A DNA stretch of 64,000 nt from Curtobacterium sp. MCSS17_007 (GTDB lineage: Bacteria > Actinomycetota > Actinomycetes > Actinomycetales > Microbacteriaceae). The stretch covers positions 2,294,001-2,358,000 of the forward strand of contig NZ_CP126257.1 in NCBI RefSeq assembly GCF_003234175.2, given 5' to 3'. Below are positions 16,238 to 24,855 of this stretch, in pieces. The stretch's first letter is position 1. Each line of letters opens with the position of its first letter. Both the position numbers and the translations under genes were made by a program. Below the pieces are notes generated by a model. It was not told the DNA's origin. It worked only from the letters and a program-made list of their open reading frames with translations, and searched no databases.

Positions 16238-16240
16238 CTG

Positions 16241-16317
16241 TGGTAGCGAGGACGGGACTTGAACCCGTGACCCCACGATTATGAGTCGTGTGCTCTAACC
16301 AACTGAGCTACCCCGCC
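16241..16317 (-). tRNA. tRNA-Met, elongator (anticodon CAT)
   Basis: A complete 77-nt gene with an encoded 3' CCA. The acceptor is GGCGGGG, the anticodon loop CTCATAA and the T arm GGGTTCAAGTCCC. The anticodon stem lacks the three G-C pairs of an initiator, and position 1 is paired, so it is elongator rather than initiator. A tRNA-Ile2 is less likely from the acceptor sequence. Confidence 0.93.
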
Positions 16318-16349
16318 AGAGATCCGGAGCGAGAACAGCTCCGGGTCGG

Positions 16350-16421
<72 letters not shown>

Positions 16422-16513
16422 GAGTGCCGCTCGGCGGCACCACACGAGAATAGCAGACGCGCGACGGTGGTCAGGAACCGGACGTGACGCCCGGGCGTGC
16501 CGCCGCTCCCCCG

Positions 16514-17716
16514 CTAGTTCGCGTTGGCTCGCAGCCAGGTCAGCGGGTCCACCGGGACACCGTCGACGTGGATCTCCAGGTGCAGGTGCGGGCCCGTCGA
16601 GTTGCCGGTCGACCCGACCTCGCCGAGCTCGTCCCCGACGGCGACCTGCTGGCCCTTGACGACCTTGAAGGTGCCGTCCTTCATGTGGCCGTAGACGCTG
16701 GTGAACTGCTTGCCGTCGACGTCGTGCTGCACCCACACGTCGTTGCCGAAGCCGCCGTCATGCGCCTGGACCTTGATCACCGTGCCGGCCGCGACGGAAC
16801 GGATCGGTGTGCCCTCGCCCGGAGCGAAGTCGACACCCATGTGGCTCGTCGAGCAGAACGAGCAGCCCGCGACCTGTCGGCCGCCGAAGCCCGAGGTGAT
16901 CGGCACGCCGGTGAGGAACGGCCACTGGATCGAACCGTTCGGGTCGTTCGAGAACGACGACGCATCGACGTTCTTGTACTGCGTCGCCGACGTCACCGAG
17001 TACTGGTCACGCGCGGTCTCGGCATCACCGGCCGCCGCACCGACGCTGAGCGACTGCGCGGCTCCGGCGGCGGTCGTGCGGGCCGTGGTCGAGTCGGCCG
17101 TCGGGACCCAGAGCGCCTGCGCCGGGAGCGACGTCGACACGACGAGGCCGGCGGCGAAGAGGAGGGCGCCCACGGCGGTCACCCGGGAGGCGGCTCGTCG
17201 GAACGCGCTGCCGCGAACGGCCTGCTCGCGCCCGGCGGCAGGGGTCGTCGGGACGGCGGCAATGTGGCGGGTGGCGCGGTCGACGTGCACCGCGGGGGTG
17301 ACGCGGCCGGTCCGACGCGCGGGCGGGACCTGCCCGAGCACCCGGCGGGGAACGGCAGTCGAGGGCGTCGGTGCGGGGGTCGCGTCGACGACGGGCGCGA
17401 CGTCCGGGGACGCAGGAGCGGGCGGCGTCACGGCCCCGGCCGACGGAGCCGGCATGGCCGGGGAGACCGGAGCGAGGTCGATCGGCGAGACGGGGGCCGC
17501 GGGCGTCGACGGTGCGACGAGATCGTCGAACGAGGGCGACGCGAGTCCTGGCTCCCGGGAGTCGGACAGTCCTGCCACGGTGGACGACTGCGTCGCTGCC
17601 GCCCGACGCTCTGCCTCGATGCGGGCGCGTCGGGTCAGGTGCACGACCGGCTCGTGAGCGGTCGCGGGGTCGGTGCGGGAGGGCGTCTGCGTGGTCGTCC
17701 GGGAGGCGTGGGGCAT
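16514..17716 (-). CDS. M23-family (LytM) cell-wall peptidase
   Basis: A 400-residue membrane-anchored peptidoglycan endopeptidase. The Pro/Ala/Thr-rich cytoplasmic half (1-175) leads to one membrane span (about 178-202, ending LPAQALWV). An exported C-terminal M23 domain follows (about 265-395). The zinc ligands are visible as H292-x3-D296 and the H377-x-H379 pair. A CSFC pair just before the active site (C285/C288) may be a disulfide. Upstream is a GTAAC direct repeat matching the MtrA box, fitting the MtrAB control known for M23 peptidases in corynebacteria. Confidence 0.93.
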   Translation of the reverse strand: MPHASRTTTQTPSRTDPATAHEPVVHLTRRARIEAERRAAATQSSTVAGLSDSREPGLASPSFDDLVAPSTPAAPVSPIDLAPVSPAMPAPSAGAVTPPAPASPDVAPVVDATPAPTPSTAVPRRVLGQVPPARRTGRVTPAVHVDRATRHIAAVPTTPAAGREQAVRGSAFRRAASRVTAVGALLFAAGLVVSTSLPAQALWVPTADSTTARTTAAGAAQSLSVGAAAGDAETARDQYSVTSATQYKNVDASSFSNDPNGSIQWPFLTGVPITSGFGGRQVAGCSFCSTSHMGVDFAPGEGTPIRSVAAGTVIKVQAHDGGFGNDVWVQHDVDGKQFTSVYGHMKDGTFKVVKGQQVAVGDELGEVGSTGNSTGPHLHLEIHVDGVPVDPLTWLRANAN

Positions 17717-17758
17717 GTGTTCGGAGCTGATCCTGATCGGGGCGCGGGGCGCTCGTTG

Positions 17759-17774
17759 GTAACGAGCAGGTAAC
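17759..17774. promoter_or_regulatory. MtrA-type box upstream of the M23 peptidase
   Basis: GTAAC-gagcag-GTAAC: two GTAAC half-sites with an 11-bp period, 43-58 nt before the peptidase start. This is the published architecture of MtrA sites (direct GTAAC repeats, 6-bp spacer). The left half also takes part in a GCTCGTT-GGT-AACGAGC hairpin (17751-17767). Confidence 0.7.
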
Positions 17775-17885
17775 GGGACTGCAGCACGCTAGCAGGGGGC
17801 GTGGCTCGTCGCCAGTCGGGTGCACGACCGTGCACCGACGCCGGGAGGCACGTGGCGCGTCGTCCGTGCACCGCGCAGCGGACGG

Positions 17886-18707
17886 TCAGGCGCCGAGCAC
17901 GTCGTCCTCGAGCCGACGCACGAGCGACTCGAGCTCGTCGGCCACGGCGGGTGCGGCGAAGAGGAAGGAGCGGGTGCCGCCGGCCTCCCAGATGCGGACG
18001 GTCGCCCCGGCCTCCGCGGCGATGACCGCCCCTGCCGCCATGTCCCACGGGTTGATCCCGCGCTCGTAGTACGCGTCCACCGTCCCGGCACCCACGGCAC
18101 AGCAGTCGAGCGATGCCGCTCCGGCCCGGCGCACGTCCCGCACCTCGCCGATCAGGCCGGCCAGCACCGCGACCTGCTCCCGGCGGCGGTCGGCGGTGTA
18201 GCCGAACCCGGTGGCGACGAGCGCCTCGCCGAGCGAGGCCGGCGCGGCGACCCCCAGCGGCACTCCGTCCCGCGTCGCTCCCTCGCCCGACACGGCCCGC
18301 CAGACGGTGCCGGTGGCGGGTGCGACGACCACGCCGGCGATCGCCTGCCAGGTCACGGGATCCGCACTCCCCCGGACGACGCCGATGCTCACGCCGTACT
18401 GCTCGCTGCCGTACAGGTAGTTGACGGTGCCGTCGATCGGGTCGACGACCCAGGTGACGCCCGTCGAACCGGCGTCCGACCCGGACTCCTCGCCGTGGAA
18501 CGCGTCGTCCGGGCGCGCCTGGGCGATGCGCGTGCGGATGAGGTCCTCGACCTCCCGATCGGCCGCGGTGACGACGTCGACGATGCTCGACTTCCGGTCG
18601 GCCACCTCGACCCCCTCCGCGCGACGGCGGGCAGCGAGGGCCGCGGCCTCGCGGGCGACGGACTCGGCGAGGTCGGCGAACTGGGCGGGCGTGAGCGTCT
18701 CGGGCAT
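17886..18707 (-). CDS. Inositol monophosphatase family protein
   Basis: A 273-residue Mg-dependent phosphatase. The metal site is complete: GEES (72-75), DPIDGT (89-94), and NPWDMAAG near the C-terminus. Substrate could be inositol-1-phosphate, histidinol-phosphate or fructose bisphosphate; the sequence alone does not decide. The ATG at 18707 is used; the open frame upstream to 19322 runs through tRNA-Tyr. CAGGCT sits 6 nt before the ATG and may be a -10 box. Confidence 0.92.
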   Translation of the reverse strand: MPETLTPAQFADLAESVAREAAALAARRRAEGVEVADRKSSIVDVVTAADREVEDLIRTRIAQARPDDAFHGEESGSDAGSTGVTWVVDPIDGTVNYLYGSEQYGVSIGVVRGSADPVTWQAIAGVVVAPATGTVWRAVSGEGATRDGVPLGVAAPASLGEALVATGFGYTADRRREQVAVLAGLIGEVRDVRRAGAASLDCCAVGAGTVDAYYERGINPWDMAAGAVIAAEAGATVRIWEAGGTRSFLFAAPAVADELESLVRRLEDDVLGA

Positions 18708-18793
18708 GACCCCAGCCTGCCCGACGTGCGCGCTCAGCCGCACAGTGACGGCGCGCACCGAGGCCGGCTCGGACCGAGAACAGCCCGGAACGC

Positions 18794-18826
18794 GAACAGC
18801 CCCGTCCGGGAGGGACGGGGCTGTTC
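18794..18826 (-). terminator. Terminator after tRNA-Tyr
   Basis: A perfect 14-bp stem (GAACAGCCCCGTCC and its complement) with the loop GGGAG, 10 nt beyond the tRNA 3' end. Confidence 0.88.
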
Positions 18827-18835
18827 CGAGAACCG

Positions 18836-18917
18836 TGGCGAGTGAGGGATTCGAACCCCCGAAGGCTACGCCGGCTGATTTACAGTCAGATCCCTTTGGC
18901 CGCTTGGGTAACTCGCC
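18836..18917 (-). tRNA. tRNA-Tyr (anticodon GTA)
   Basis: An 82-nt type II tRNA with acceptor GGCGAGT/ACTCGCC, anticodon loop CTGTAAA, a long variable arm and T arm GGGGTTCGAATCCCT. The CCA is not encoded. Confidence 0.95.
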
Positions 18918-19101
18918 ATGTGCGCACCCGGCCGGTGTTGTCACCAACCGAAGGCGCGCTGAAGAGCATAGCGGATCTCGGAGGGTGCTCGTGACCACGC
19001 TGCGACCGCACGTTCCTCCACACGCACGCTCGTCCGTGCGTGCATCCCCCGCCGAGCTGCGGGCCGAACCGGGCCCGCCGTGCGCCGTTAGGCTGTCCCG
19101 C

Positions 19102-19590
19102 ATGGCAGACAGTTCCTTCGACGTGGTCAGCAAGGTCGACAAGATGGAGGCGGAGAACGCCCTCAACCAGGCGGCCAAGGAGATCGAGCAGCGGTACGAC
19201 TTCAAGGGCGCCGACGCGTCCATCGCCTTCAGCGGCGAGGACGTGCTCATCAAGGCGAACTCCGAGGAGCGCGCGAAGGCCGTCCTCGACGTGCTGCAGA
19301 GCAAGGCGATCAAGCGGAACATCTCCCTGAAGAGCCTCGACGCCGGCGACCCCTACCCCTCGGGCAAGGAGTACCGCATCGAGGTGAAGTTCAAGAACGG
19401 CATCGAGCAGGACGTCGCGAAGAAGATCGGCGCCTTCCTGCGCGCGAACGCGCCCAAGAGCGTCAAGAGCCAGATCCAGGGCGACGAGCTCCGGGTCTCG
19501 TCGAAGAGCCGTGACGACCTGCAGAACACGATCCAGCTCCTCAAGGGTGAAGAGTTCGACGTGCCGTTGCAGTTCATCAACTTCCGCTAG
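19102..19590 (+). CDS. yajQ: YajQ-family nucleotide-binding protein
   Basis: A 162-residue UPF0234 protein. It starts MADSSFDVVSKVDKME and contains RYDFKGADASI, then GDPYPSGKEYRIEVKFKNGI and the conserved C-terminus VPLQFINFR. YajQ proteins bind nucleotides or cyclic-di-GMP in some proteobacteria; the role in actinobacteria is unknown. TAGGCT lies 7 nt before the ATG, suggesting a leaderless mRNA. The next gene starts 11 nt after its stop. Confidence 0.95.
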   Translation: MADSSFDVVSKVDKMEAENALNQAAKEIEQRYDFKGADASIAFSGEDVLIKANSEERAKAVLDVLQSKAIKRNISLKSLDAGDPYPSGKEYRIEVKFKNGIEQDVAKKIGAFLRANAPKSVKSQIQGDELRVSSKSRDDLQNTIQLLKGEEFDVPLQFINFR

Positions 19591-19601
19591 CGCCGCACGT
19601 C

Positions 19602-21062
19602 GTGGAGCACTGGCTCGGCGTCGCGATCACCGTTCTCCTGGTCCTGCTGGACCTGGCGATCCGTGTCTTCTCGATCATCTACGTCCCGTACAACCGGAAG
19701 CCGCAGACCGCGACCGCCTGGCTGCTCGCGATCTTCCTCATCCCGTACATCGGGTTCGTCGTCTTCCTGGTCATCGGGTCGACGAAGCTGCCGAGGTCGC
19801 GGCGCGAGAAGCAGACCGAGATCAACGCGTACATCCTCGAGCAGACCGAGGGCATCGAACGCGTGCGGCGCGACCACCCGTGGCCGCCGTGGCTCGAGAG
19901 CGTGACGACGCTCAACCGCGAGCTGGGCGCGATGCCCCTCGTCGGCGGCAACTCCGCCGAGCTCTACCCCGACTCGTACGAGTCGGTGCGGGAGATGACC
20001 CGCGAGATCGACCGGGCGCGGCGCTTCGTGCACGTCGAGTTCTACATCGCGACCCTCGACGACACCACGCGGCCGTACTTCGAGGCGCTCGCCCGGGCCC
20101 AGGCCCGCGGTGTCACGGTCCGGTTCCTGCTCGACCACTGGGCGAGCCGCGGGTACCCGGGCTACAAGGACACGCTCGCGTTCCTCGACCGGGCGAACAT
20201 CGAGTGGCACCTCATGCTGCCGCTGCAGCCGCTGCAGGGGAAGTTCCAGCGCCCGGACCTGCGCAACCACCGGAAGATCATGGTGATCGACGGGTCGGTC
20301 GCCTTCACCGGCTCGCAGAACCTGATCGACCCGTCGTACGACCTGAAGGCGCACATCGAGAAGGGCATGGTCTACAAGGACCTGTTCGCCCGGTTCGAGG
20401 GACCGGTCGTCGCCGGCCTCAACGCCCTGTTCGTGACCGACTGGTACAGCGAGACCGACGAGCTGCTGCTCCGTGAGAGCGACCCGGTCCACCGCGCCGA
20501 CCGCGGCGACGCGCTCGACTGCCAGGTCGTGCCGTCCGGTCCGGGCTTCGACGGCGAGAACAACCTGCGCCTGTTCAACGCGCTCCTCTACGCCGCGCAG
20601 GAGAAGGTCTCGATCACCTCGCCGTACTTCGTGCCCGACGACTCCATGCTCTACGCGATCACCACGACCGCGCAGCGCGGTGTCGCGGTCGAGCTGTTCG
20701 TCGGCGAGATGGGCGACCACGCGATGACGTGGCACGCACAACGCTCCTACTACGAGGAGCTCCTCCGCGCCGGCGTGAAGATCTGGCTGTACCGGGCTCC
20801 GACGATCCTGCACGCCAAGCACTTCACGATCGACGACGACGTCTCGGTGATCGGGTCGAGCAACATGGACATGCGGTCCTTCAGCCTGAACCTCGAGGTC
20901 TCCGTCATGGTCCGCGGCAAGCGGTTCGTCGACGCGCTGCGAGACGTGCAGGCGGCCTACAAGGACGCGTCCTTCGAGCTCACGCTCGACGCCTGGCTCG
21001 AACGGCCGCGGCGGTCGCAGGTCCTCGACAACGTCGCGCGCCTCACCGCCGCCCTGCAGTAG
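19602..21062 (+). CDS. cls: Cardiolipin synthase
   Basis: A 486-residue phospholipase-D family enzyme. Two N-terminal transmembrane segments (about 7-28 and 38-60) are followed by two HKD catalytic motifs: H223-x-K225-x4-D230 and H404-x-K406-x4-D411. It condenses phosphatidylglycerol to cardiolipin at the membrane. It starts at a GTG 11 nt after yajQ, so the two form an operon. The stand-alone PLDc_N protein at 28800 resembles its membrane domain. Confidence 0.95.
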   Translation: MEHWLGVAITVLLVLLDLAIRVFSIIYVPYNRKPQTATAWLLAIFLIPYIGFVVFLVIGSTKLPRSRREKQTEINAYILEQTEGIERVRRDHPWPPWLESVTTLNRELGAMPLVGGNSAELYPDSYESVREMTREIDRARRFVHVEFYIATLDDTTRPYFEALARAQARGVTVRFLLDHWASRGYPGYKDTLAFLDRANIEWHLMLPLQPLQGKFQRPDLRNHRKIMVIDGSVAFTGSQNLIDPSYDLKAHIEKGMVYKDLFARFEGPVVAGLNALFVTDWYSETDELLLRESDPVHRADRGDALDCQVVPSGPGFDGENNLRLFNALLYAAQEKVSITSPYFVPDDSMLYAITTTAQRGVAVELFVGEMGDHAMTWHAQRSYYEELLRAGVKIWLYRAPTILHAKHFTIDDDVSVIGSSNMDMRSFSLNLEVSVMVRGKRFVDALRDVQAAYKDASFELTLDAWLERPRRSQVLDNVARLTAALQ

Positions 21063-21128
21063 GGAACACCGGCCGGGAGGCCCGGCACGGCTCCTCCTGC
21101 GGGCTCGGTCGTCCGCGGTGCCGGTCAG

Positions 21129-22307
21129 TCACCGAGCGGCCGGCACCAGCCCGGTGAGCCGGGCGACCAGACGCTCGAGCGGCCCGCTCCCGAGGAACGT
21201 GCGCCACACCATCGCGAAGAGCACCGACCCGATGGCGAACCACGCCCACGCGGCGCCCGACTCCGGGTACTCCGGCAGCAGGGCGATCACCACGAGGTGG
21301 CCCGCGTAGACCGTCAACGGCATCGACCCCACGGCGGCGAGTGGGAAGGCGGACCTCGCGACCGTCCGGCCACGACCGTCGAACACCAGGGTGCAGAGGG
21401 CGATCACGGCCACCGCGACCCCGGCGGTCCCGACGACGTCGACGACCGACGACGAGTGGTCGCGCGGGGACAGCAGCAGCTGCGCGAGCGCCGCCGCTCC
21501 CCCGCTGCCGTCCGGCGCCCAAGGAACCCCGGGGAACGCCGCCAGCTCGGCGTCGGCCGGGACCGGTGCCAGGACGTTCCCGATCGCGTACGCGGCGAGG
21601 GCGACCAGCACGCCGGACGCGAGGAGCGCGACCTGCGTGCCCCGCCCCTCCTCCCACCGGCTCGGCCCGGACGCCGCTGGCGCGCCCGGGTACCGGCGGC
21701 CCGGCCCCAGTCCGGTCCTGGCGACCGCGAGACCGACCAGGACGTACGCCAGGAAGGTGACCACGGGGTAGACGAGTCCGAGCTGCACCTCCCACATGCC
21801 GGCGCCCGCGTACAGCGGTACCGAGGCGAGCGCGACGACCGGCGACAGGAGCGCGCACACCGCCGCGATCACGAGCAGCCACACCGGACGCAGTCGCAGG
21901 ACGGGCAGGACGAGCAGGAAGAGCGCCCCGTACGTCGGGAGGATGACGTAGACCGGGGTGTCGAGTGCCATGAGCGCGAGACCGATGGCGACGACGGCGA
22001 CCGCGCGCACCGCGAGCCGTGCGCGCACCCGACCGATCACCGGCGGCCCCGGCGGAGCGGTCCGCCCGCTCGTCAGGCCGATGGAGACACCCGCGAGCAC
22101 GGCGAACAGCGTCGACGGGCGCCCGTGCGCAACCGCGGACCAGGTGGTCGGGTCGCCCCAGTCGAACTCGTCGGCGATACCGCCGATGTGCGCGGCCATC
22201 ATGCCGAGCAGTGCGACTGCCCGGGCGACGTCGACCCCCTGCAGTCGACCCGGAGGAACGAGCACACCCCGCATCGCGGCGGGCGGCGCGGGGTGTGCGG
22301 CGGTCAT
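21129..22307 (-). CDS. Acyltransferase-like membrane protein (HGSNAT/DUF418 type)
   Basis: A 392-residue polytopic protein with about ten hydrophobic segments. It opens with GRLQGVDVARAVALLGMMAAH, the signature of the heparan-alpha-glucosaminide N-acetyltransferase catalytic family, and ends with a second typical block YAGHLVVIALLP. Such proteins move acyl groups across membranes onto sugars. The acceptor here is unknown. It starts 10 bp after the fprA stop, so it is probably cotranscribed. Confidence 0.75.
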   Translation of the reverse strand: MTAAHPAPPAAMRGVLVPPGRLQGVDVARAVALLGMMAAHIGGIADEFDWGDPTTWSAVAHGRPSTLFAVLAGVSIGLTSGRTAPPGPPVIGRVRARLAVRAVAVVAIGLALMALDTPVYVILPTYGALFLLVLPVLRLRPVWLLVIAAVCALLSPVVALASVPLYAGAGMWEVQLGLVYPVVTFLAYVLVGLAVARTGLGPGRRYPGAPAASGPSRWEEGRGTQVALLASGVLVALAAYAIGNVLAPVPADAELAAFPGVPWAPDGSGGAAALAQLLLSPRDHSSSVVDVVGTAGVAVAVIALCTLVFDGRGRTVARSAFPLAAVGSMPLTVYAGHLVVIALLPEYPESGAAWAWFAIGSVLFAMVWRTFLGSGPLERLVARLTGLVPAAR

Positions 22308-22317
22308 CGCTGCGTGC

Positions 22318-23688
22318 TCAACCCGCGGCGGAGCCGGCGCGGCGCAGCGAGACGTCGACCATCTCGTCGCGTGGCACGACCTTGATGCGTTCGCGGCCCT
22401 CCACGGCGCCGAGGGCCTGCTCGTGCTCGTCGAGGGCGTGCCAACCGTCGAGGTCGGTGTAGTCCACGCCCCGCTCGCGGAGCAGTGCCGGCACCGCCTC
22501 CGGCGAGGGGTCCGCCGGGGTCCACCAGAACGCCTGGTCGTTCACGATGTGCTGGACGGTCTCCATCGCGTCGGACTTCGTGTGGCCGATGAGACCGACG
22601 GGTCCGCGCTTGATCCACCCGGTGGCGTAGACGCCGGGGAGCGGCGTGCCGTCCTCGTCGAGCACCTGGCCCTCGCGGTTCGGGATGACCCCGGTGCGCT
22701 CGTCGAAGGGCACGCCGGGCAGCGGCGAGCCGAAGTAGCCGACGGCGCGGTAGACGGCCTGCACCGGGACCTCGCGGAACTCCCCGGTCCCCTCGACCCC
22801 GCCCTCGCCGTTCGGCCGGGTCCGCTCGTACCGCAGGGCGGTGACGTGGCCGTCCGAGCCGACCAGCTCGACGGGCTTCGCGTAGAAGTGGAGGTGGAGA
22901 CGACGGCTTGCCGTCCCGACCTCGCGCGTCCGCCACTGCTCGAGGACGCGGTTCATCACCATGACCTGCTTGTTCGTCTGGATCGCGGTGCGCGAGGCTT
23001 CGTCGTGGTCGAAGTCCTCGTCGTACACCACCATGTCGACGTCGCGGAGCTCGCCGAGCTCGCGGAGCTCCAGCGGCGTGAACTTCACCTGCGCGGGGCC
23101 GCGACGTCCGAAGACGTGGACGTCCGTGACCGGGGAGGCCTTGAGCCCCTCGTACACGTTCGCCGGGATCTCCGTCGGCAGCAGGTCGTCCGCGTGCTTC
23201 GCCAGGATGCGCGAGACGTCGAGGGCGACGTTGCCGTTGCCGATCACCGCAACGCTCGACGCCGTGAGCGGCCACGTGCGCGGGACGTCGGGGTGGCCGT
23301 CGAACCAGCTGACGAAGTCCGCCGCGCCGTACGAGCCGTCGAGGTCGATGCCCGGGATGTCGAGGTCGGCGTCCTTGATCGCTCCCGTGGAGAACAGCAC
23401 GGCGTTGTAGTGCTGCTTGAGGTCGTCGAGCGTGATGTCCTCGCCGAAGCGCACGTTGCCGAACAGGCGCACCACACCCCGGTCGAGCACGTCACGCAGC
23501 GCGTTCACGATGCCCTTGATGCGGGGGTGGTCCGGGGCGACGCCGTACCGGACCAGGCCGTACGGTGCGGGCAGCTGCTCGAAGAGGTCGATCGACACGT
23601 CGTAGCCGTGGGCCTCGCGCAGCAGGATGTCGGCGGCGTAGATGCCGGCGGGGCCGGCGCCGACGATGGCGAGTCGGAGGGTGGGCAC
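22318..23688 (-). CDS. fprA: Ferredoxin/adrenodoxin-type NADP reductase
   Basis: A 456-residue flavoprotein of the adrenodoxin reductase family. The FAD motif AIVGAGPAGIYAA is at 7-19, then APYGLVRYGVAPDHP, the NADPH motif VIGNGNVALDVSR, and GWIKRGPVGLIGH. It passes electrons from NADPH to a ferredoxin for cytochromes P450 or Fe-S proteins. It lies 58 bp after the polyprenyl synthase gene in the menG transcription unit. Confidence 0.94.
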   Translation of the reverse strand: MPTLRLAIVGAGPAGIYAADILLREAHGYDVSIDLFEQLPAPYGLVRYGVAPDHPRIKGIVNALRDVLDRGVVRLFGNVRFGEDITLDDLKQHYNAVLFSTGAIKDADLDIPGIDLDGSYGAADFVSWFDGHPDVPRTWPLTASSVAVIGNGNVALDVSRILAKHADDLLPTEIPANVYEGLKASPVTDVHVFGRRGPAQVKFTPLELRELGELRDVDMVVYDEDFDHDEASRTAIQTNKQVMVMNRVLEQWRTREVGTASRRLHLHFYAKPVELVGSDGHVTALRYERTRPNGEGGVEGTGEFREVPVQAVYRAVGYFGSPLPGVPFDERTGVIPNREGQVLDEDGTPLPGVYATGWIKRGPVGLIGHTKSDAMETVQHIVNDQAFWWTPADPSPEAVPALLRERGVDYTDLDGWHALDEHEQALGAVEGRERIKVVPRDEMVDVSLRRAGSAAG

Positions 23689-23746
23689 TGATGTCTCCAG
23701 TTCGTTCGGGCGGGGTGCTCCCGGTCGGTGGCGGTGGACCCCCGGG

Positions 23747-24823
23747 TCAGCGGCTGCGCTCGACGACGGACTCGGCGAAGCGGGTCAGTGCCCGCTTGAC
23801 GGTGCCGTCGGGCAGCGGTTCCAGCGCGGCGACCGCTTCCTCGGCCCACCGGACGGCGACGGCGCGGGTGGCGGTCGTCGCCTCGTGCTCGCGCAGCGCG
23901 GCGACGGCTGACTGGTACGGAGCCGAGTCGACGGCGTCGTCCGGGGCGCCCTTCACGTCGAGCTCGATGCGGTCGAGCAGCGCCGCGGCGCCCTCGTCGC
24001 CGGCAGCCAGGCGGCGGAGCTGCAGGAGCGGGAGCGTGTCGACGCCCGCGCGCAGGTCGTTGCCGGCGATCTTGCCGGTTCGGTCCTTCGCCGGCGCGAG
24101 GTCGATCACGTCGTCGACGAGCTGGAAGGCGACGCCGACCTTCTCGCCGAAGGTGCCGACGGCGTCCAGGTAGGCCCGGTCCGCTCCGGAGAACATGACC
24201 CCGGCGCGCGCCGCGGTGGCGATGAGCGACCCGGTCTTGTCGCTGAGCACCTGGATGTAGTGCTCGACGGGGTCGTCGTCGGGCTGGGGGCCCGTCGTCT
24301 CGTGCAGCTGCCCCATGCACAGCCGCTGGAAGGTCTCGGCCTGCATGCGGATGCCCTCGGTGCCGAGGTCCGCGGTGATGAGGCTGGCCCGGGCGAACAG
24401 CAGGTCGCCGGTGAGGATGGCGACGTTGTTGCCGTAGGTCACGTGCGCGGCGGGCACTCCGCGACGCACGGGCGCCTCGTCCATGACGTCGTCGTGGTAG
24501 AGCGACGCCAGGTGGGTCGTCTCGATGCTCACCGCGGCCTTGACGACCGCGTCGGTCACCCCCTGGCCCAGCTGCGCGATGAGCAGGGTCAGCGTCGGGC
24601 GGATGCGCTTCCCACCCGCTGCGAGCAGGTACCTGCTCGTCGTGTCCGCGAGGGTGTCGGTGGAGCGCATGGCTTCTTCGAGCCCCTGCTCGACGAGCTC
24701 GAGCCCGTCGTCGACCGCGGTGATGAAGCGTCGCTCGGACGGCGTGGCGAACAGTCGCTCGCCGATGCCCAACGAGGCGCGGAGGCTCGGTGCGCGACGT
24801 GCGACCGGGACGCTCGGGTTCAA
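23747..24823 (-). CDS. Polyprenyl diphosphate synthase (menaquinone side chain)
   Basis: A 358-residue trans-isoprenyl synthase with both aspartate-rich motifs: DDVMDEAPVRRG, and QLVDDVIDLAPAKD near the C-terminus. A GGKRIRP IPP-binding block precedes them. Position directly after menG makes it the likely maker of the menaquinone tail; chain length is not readable. I selected the TTG at 24823, with GGAG 7 nt upstream, because the longer frame overlaps menG. Confidence 0.92.
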   Translation of the reverse strand: MNPSVPVARRAPSLRASLGIGERLFATPSERRFITAVDDGLELVEQGLEEAMRSTDTLADTTSRYLLAAGGKRIRPTLTLLIAQLGQGVTDAVVKAAVSIETTHLASLYHDDVMDEAPVRRGVPAAHVTYGNNVAILTGDLLFARASLITADLGTEGIRMQAETFQRLCMGQLHETTGPQPDDDPVEHYIQVLSDKTGSLIATAARAGVMFSGADRAYLDAVGTFGEKVGVAFQLVDDVIDLAPAKDRTGKIAGNDLRAGVDTLPLLQLRRLAAGDEGAAALLDRIELDVKGAPDDAVDSAPYQSAVAALREHEATTATRAVAVRWAEEAVAALEPLPDGTVKRALTRFAESVVERSR

Positions 24824-24855
24824 GTGCTGCTCCGTGTTCGGGGTCCGGGGACCGG

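Larger units (their letters stand above)
15931..16240. other. 310-bp gene-free region with tandem and direct repeats
   Basis: The region holds a GC-rich tandem duplication (16011-16069), a 13-bp direct repeat (16078-16109) and the tRNA-Met terminator (16215-16237). I find no credible gene. A 27-codon frame from the ATG at 16163 ends inside tRNA-Met and is not supported. Confidence 0.7.

Noticed and set aside
16163..16246. A 27-residue open frame (MGKNRRTG...) before tRNA-Met
   Set aside because: It passes through the tRNA terminator and stops inside the tRNA gene; no ribosome-binding site.
16241..16317. The CAT tRNA considered as initiator tRNA or tRNA-Ile2
   Set aside because: It lacks the three G-C pairs in the anticodon stem and the 1-72 mismatch of initiators, and the acceptor stem does not look like tRNA-Ile2.
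17717..17885. A ydaO (c-di-AMP) riboswitch before the M23 peptidase
   Set aside because: Such switches occur before cell-wall hydrolase genes in actinobacteria, but the conserved motifs are absent and the gap is too short after the MtrA-like box is placed.
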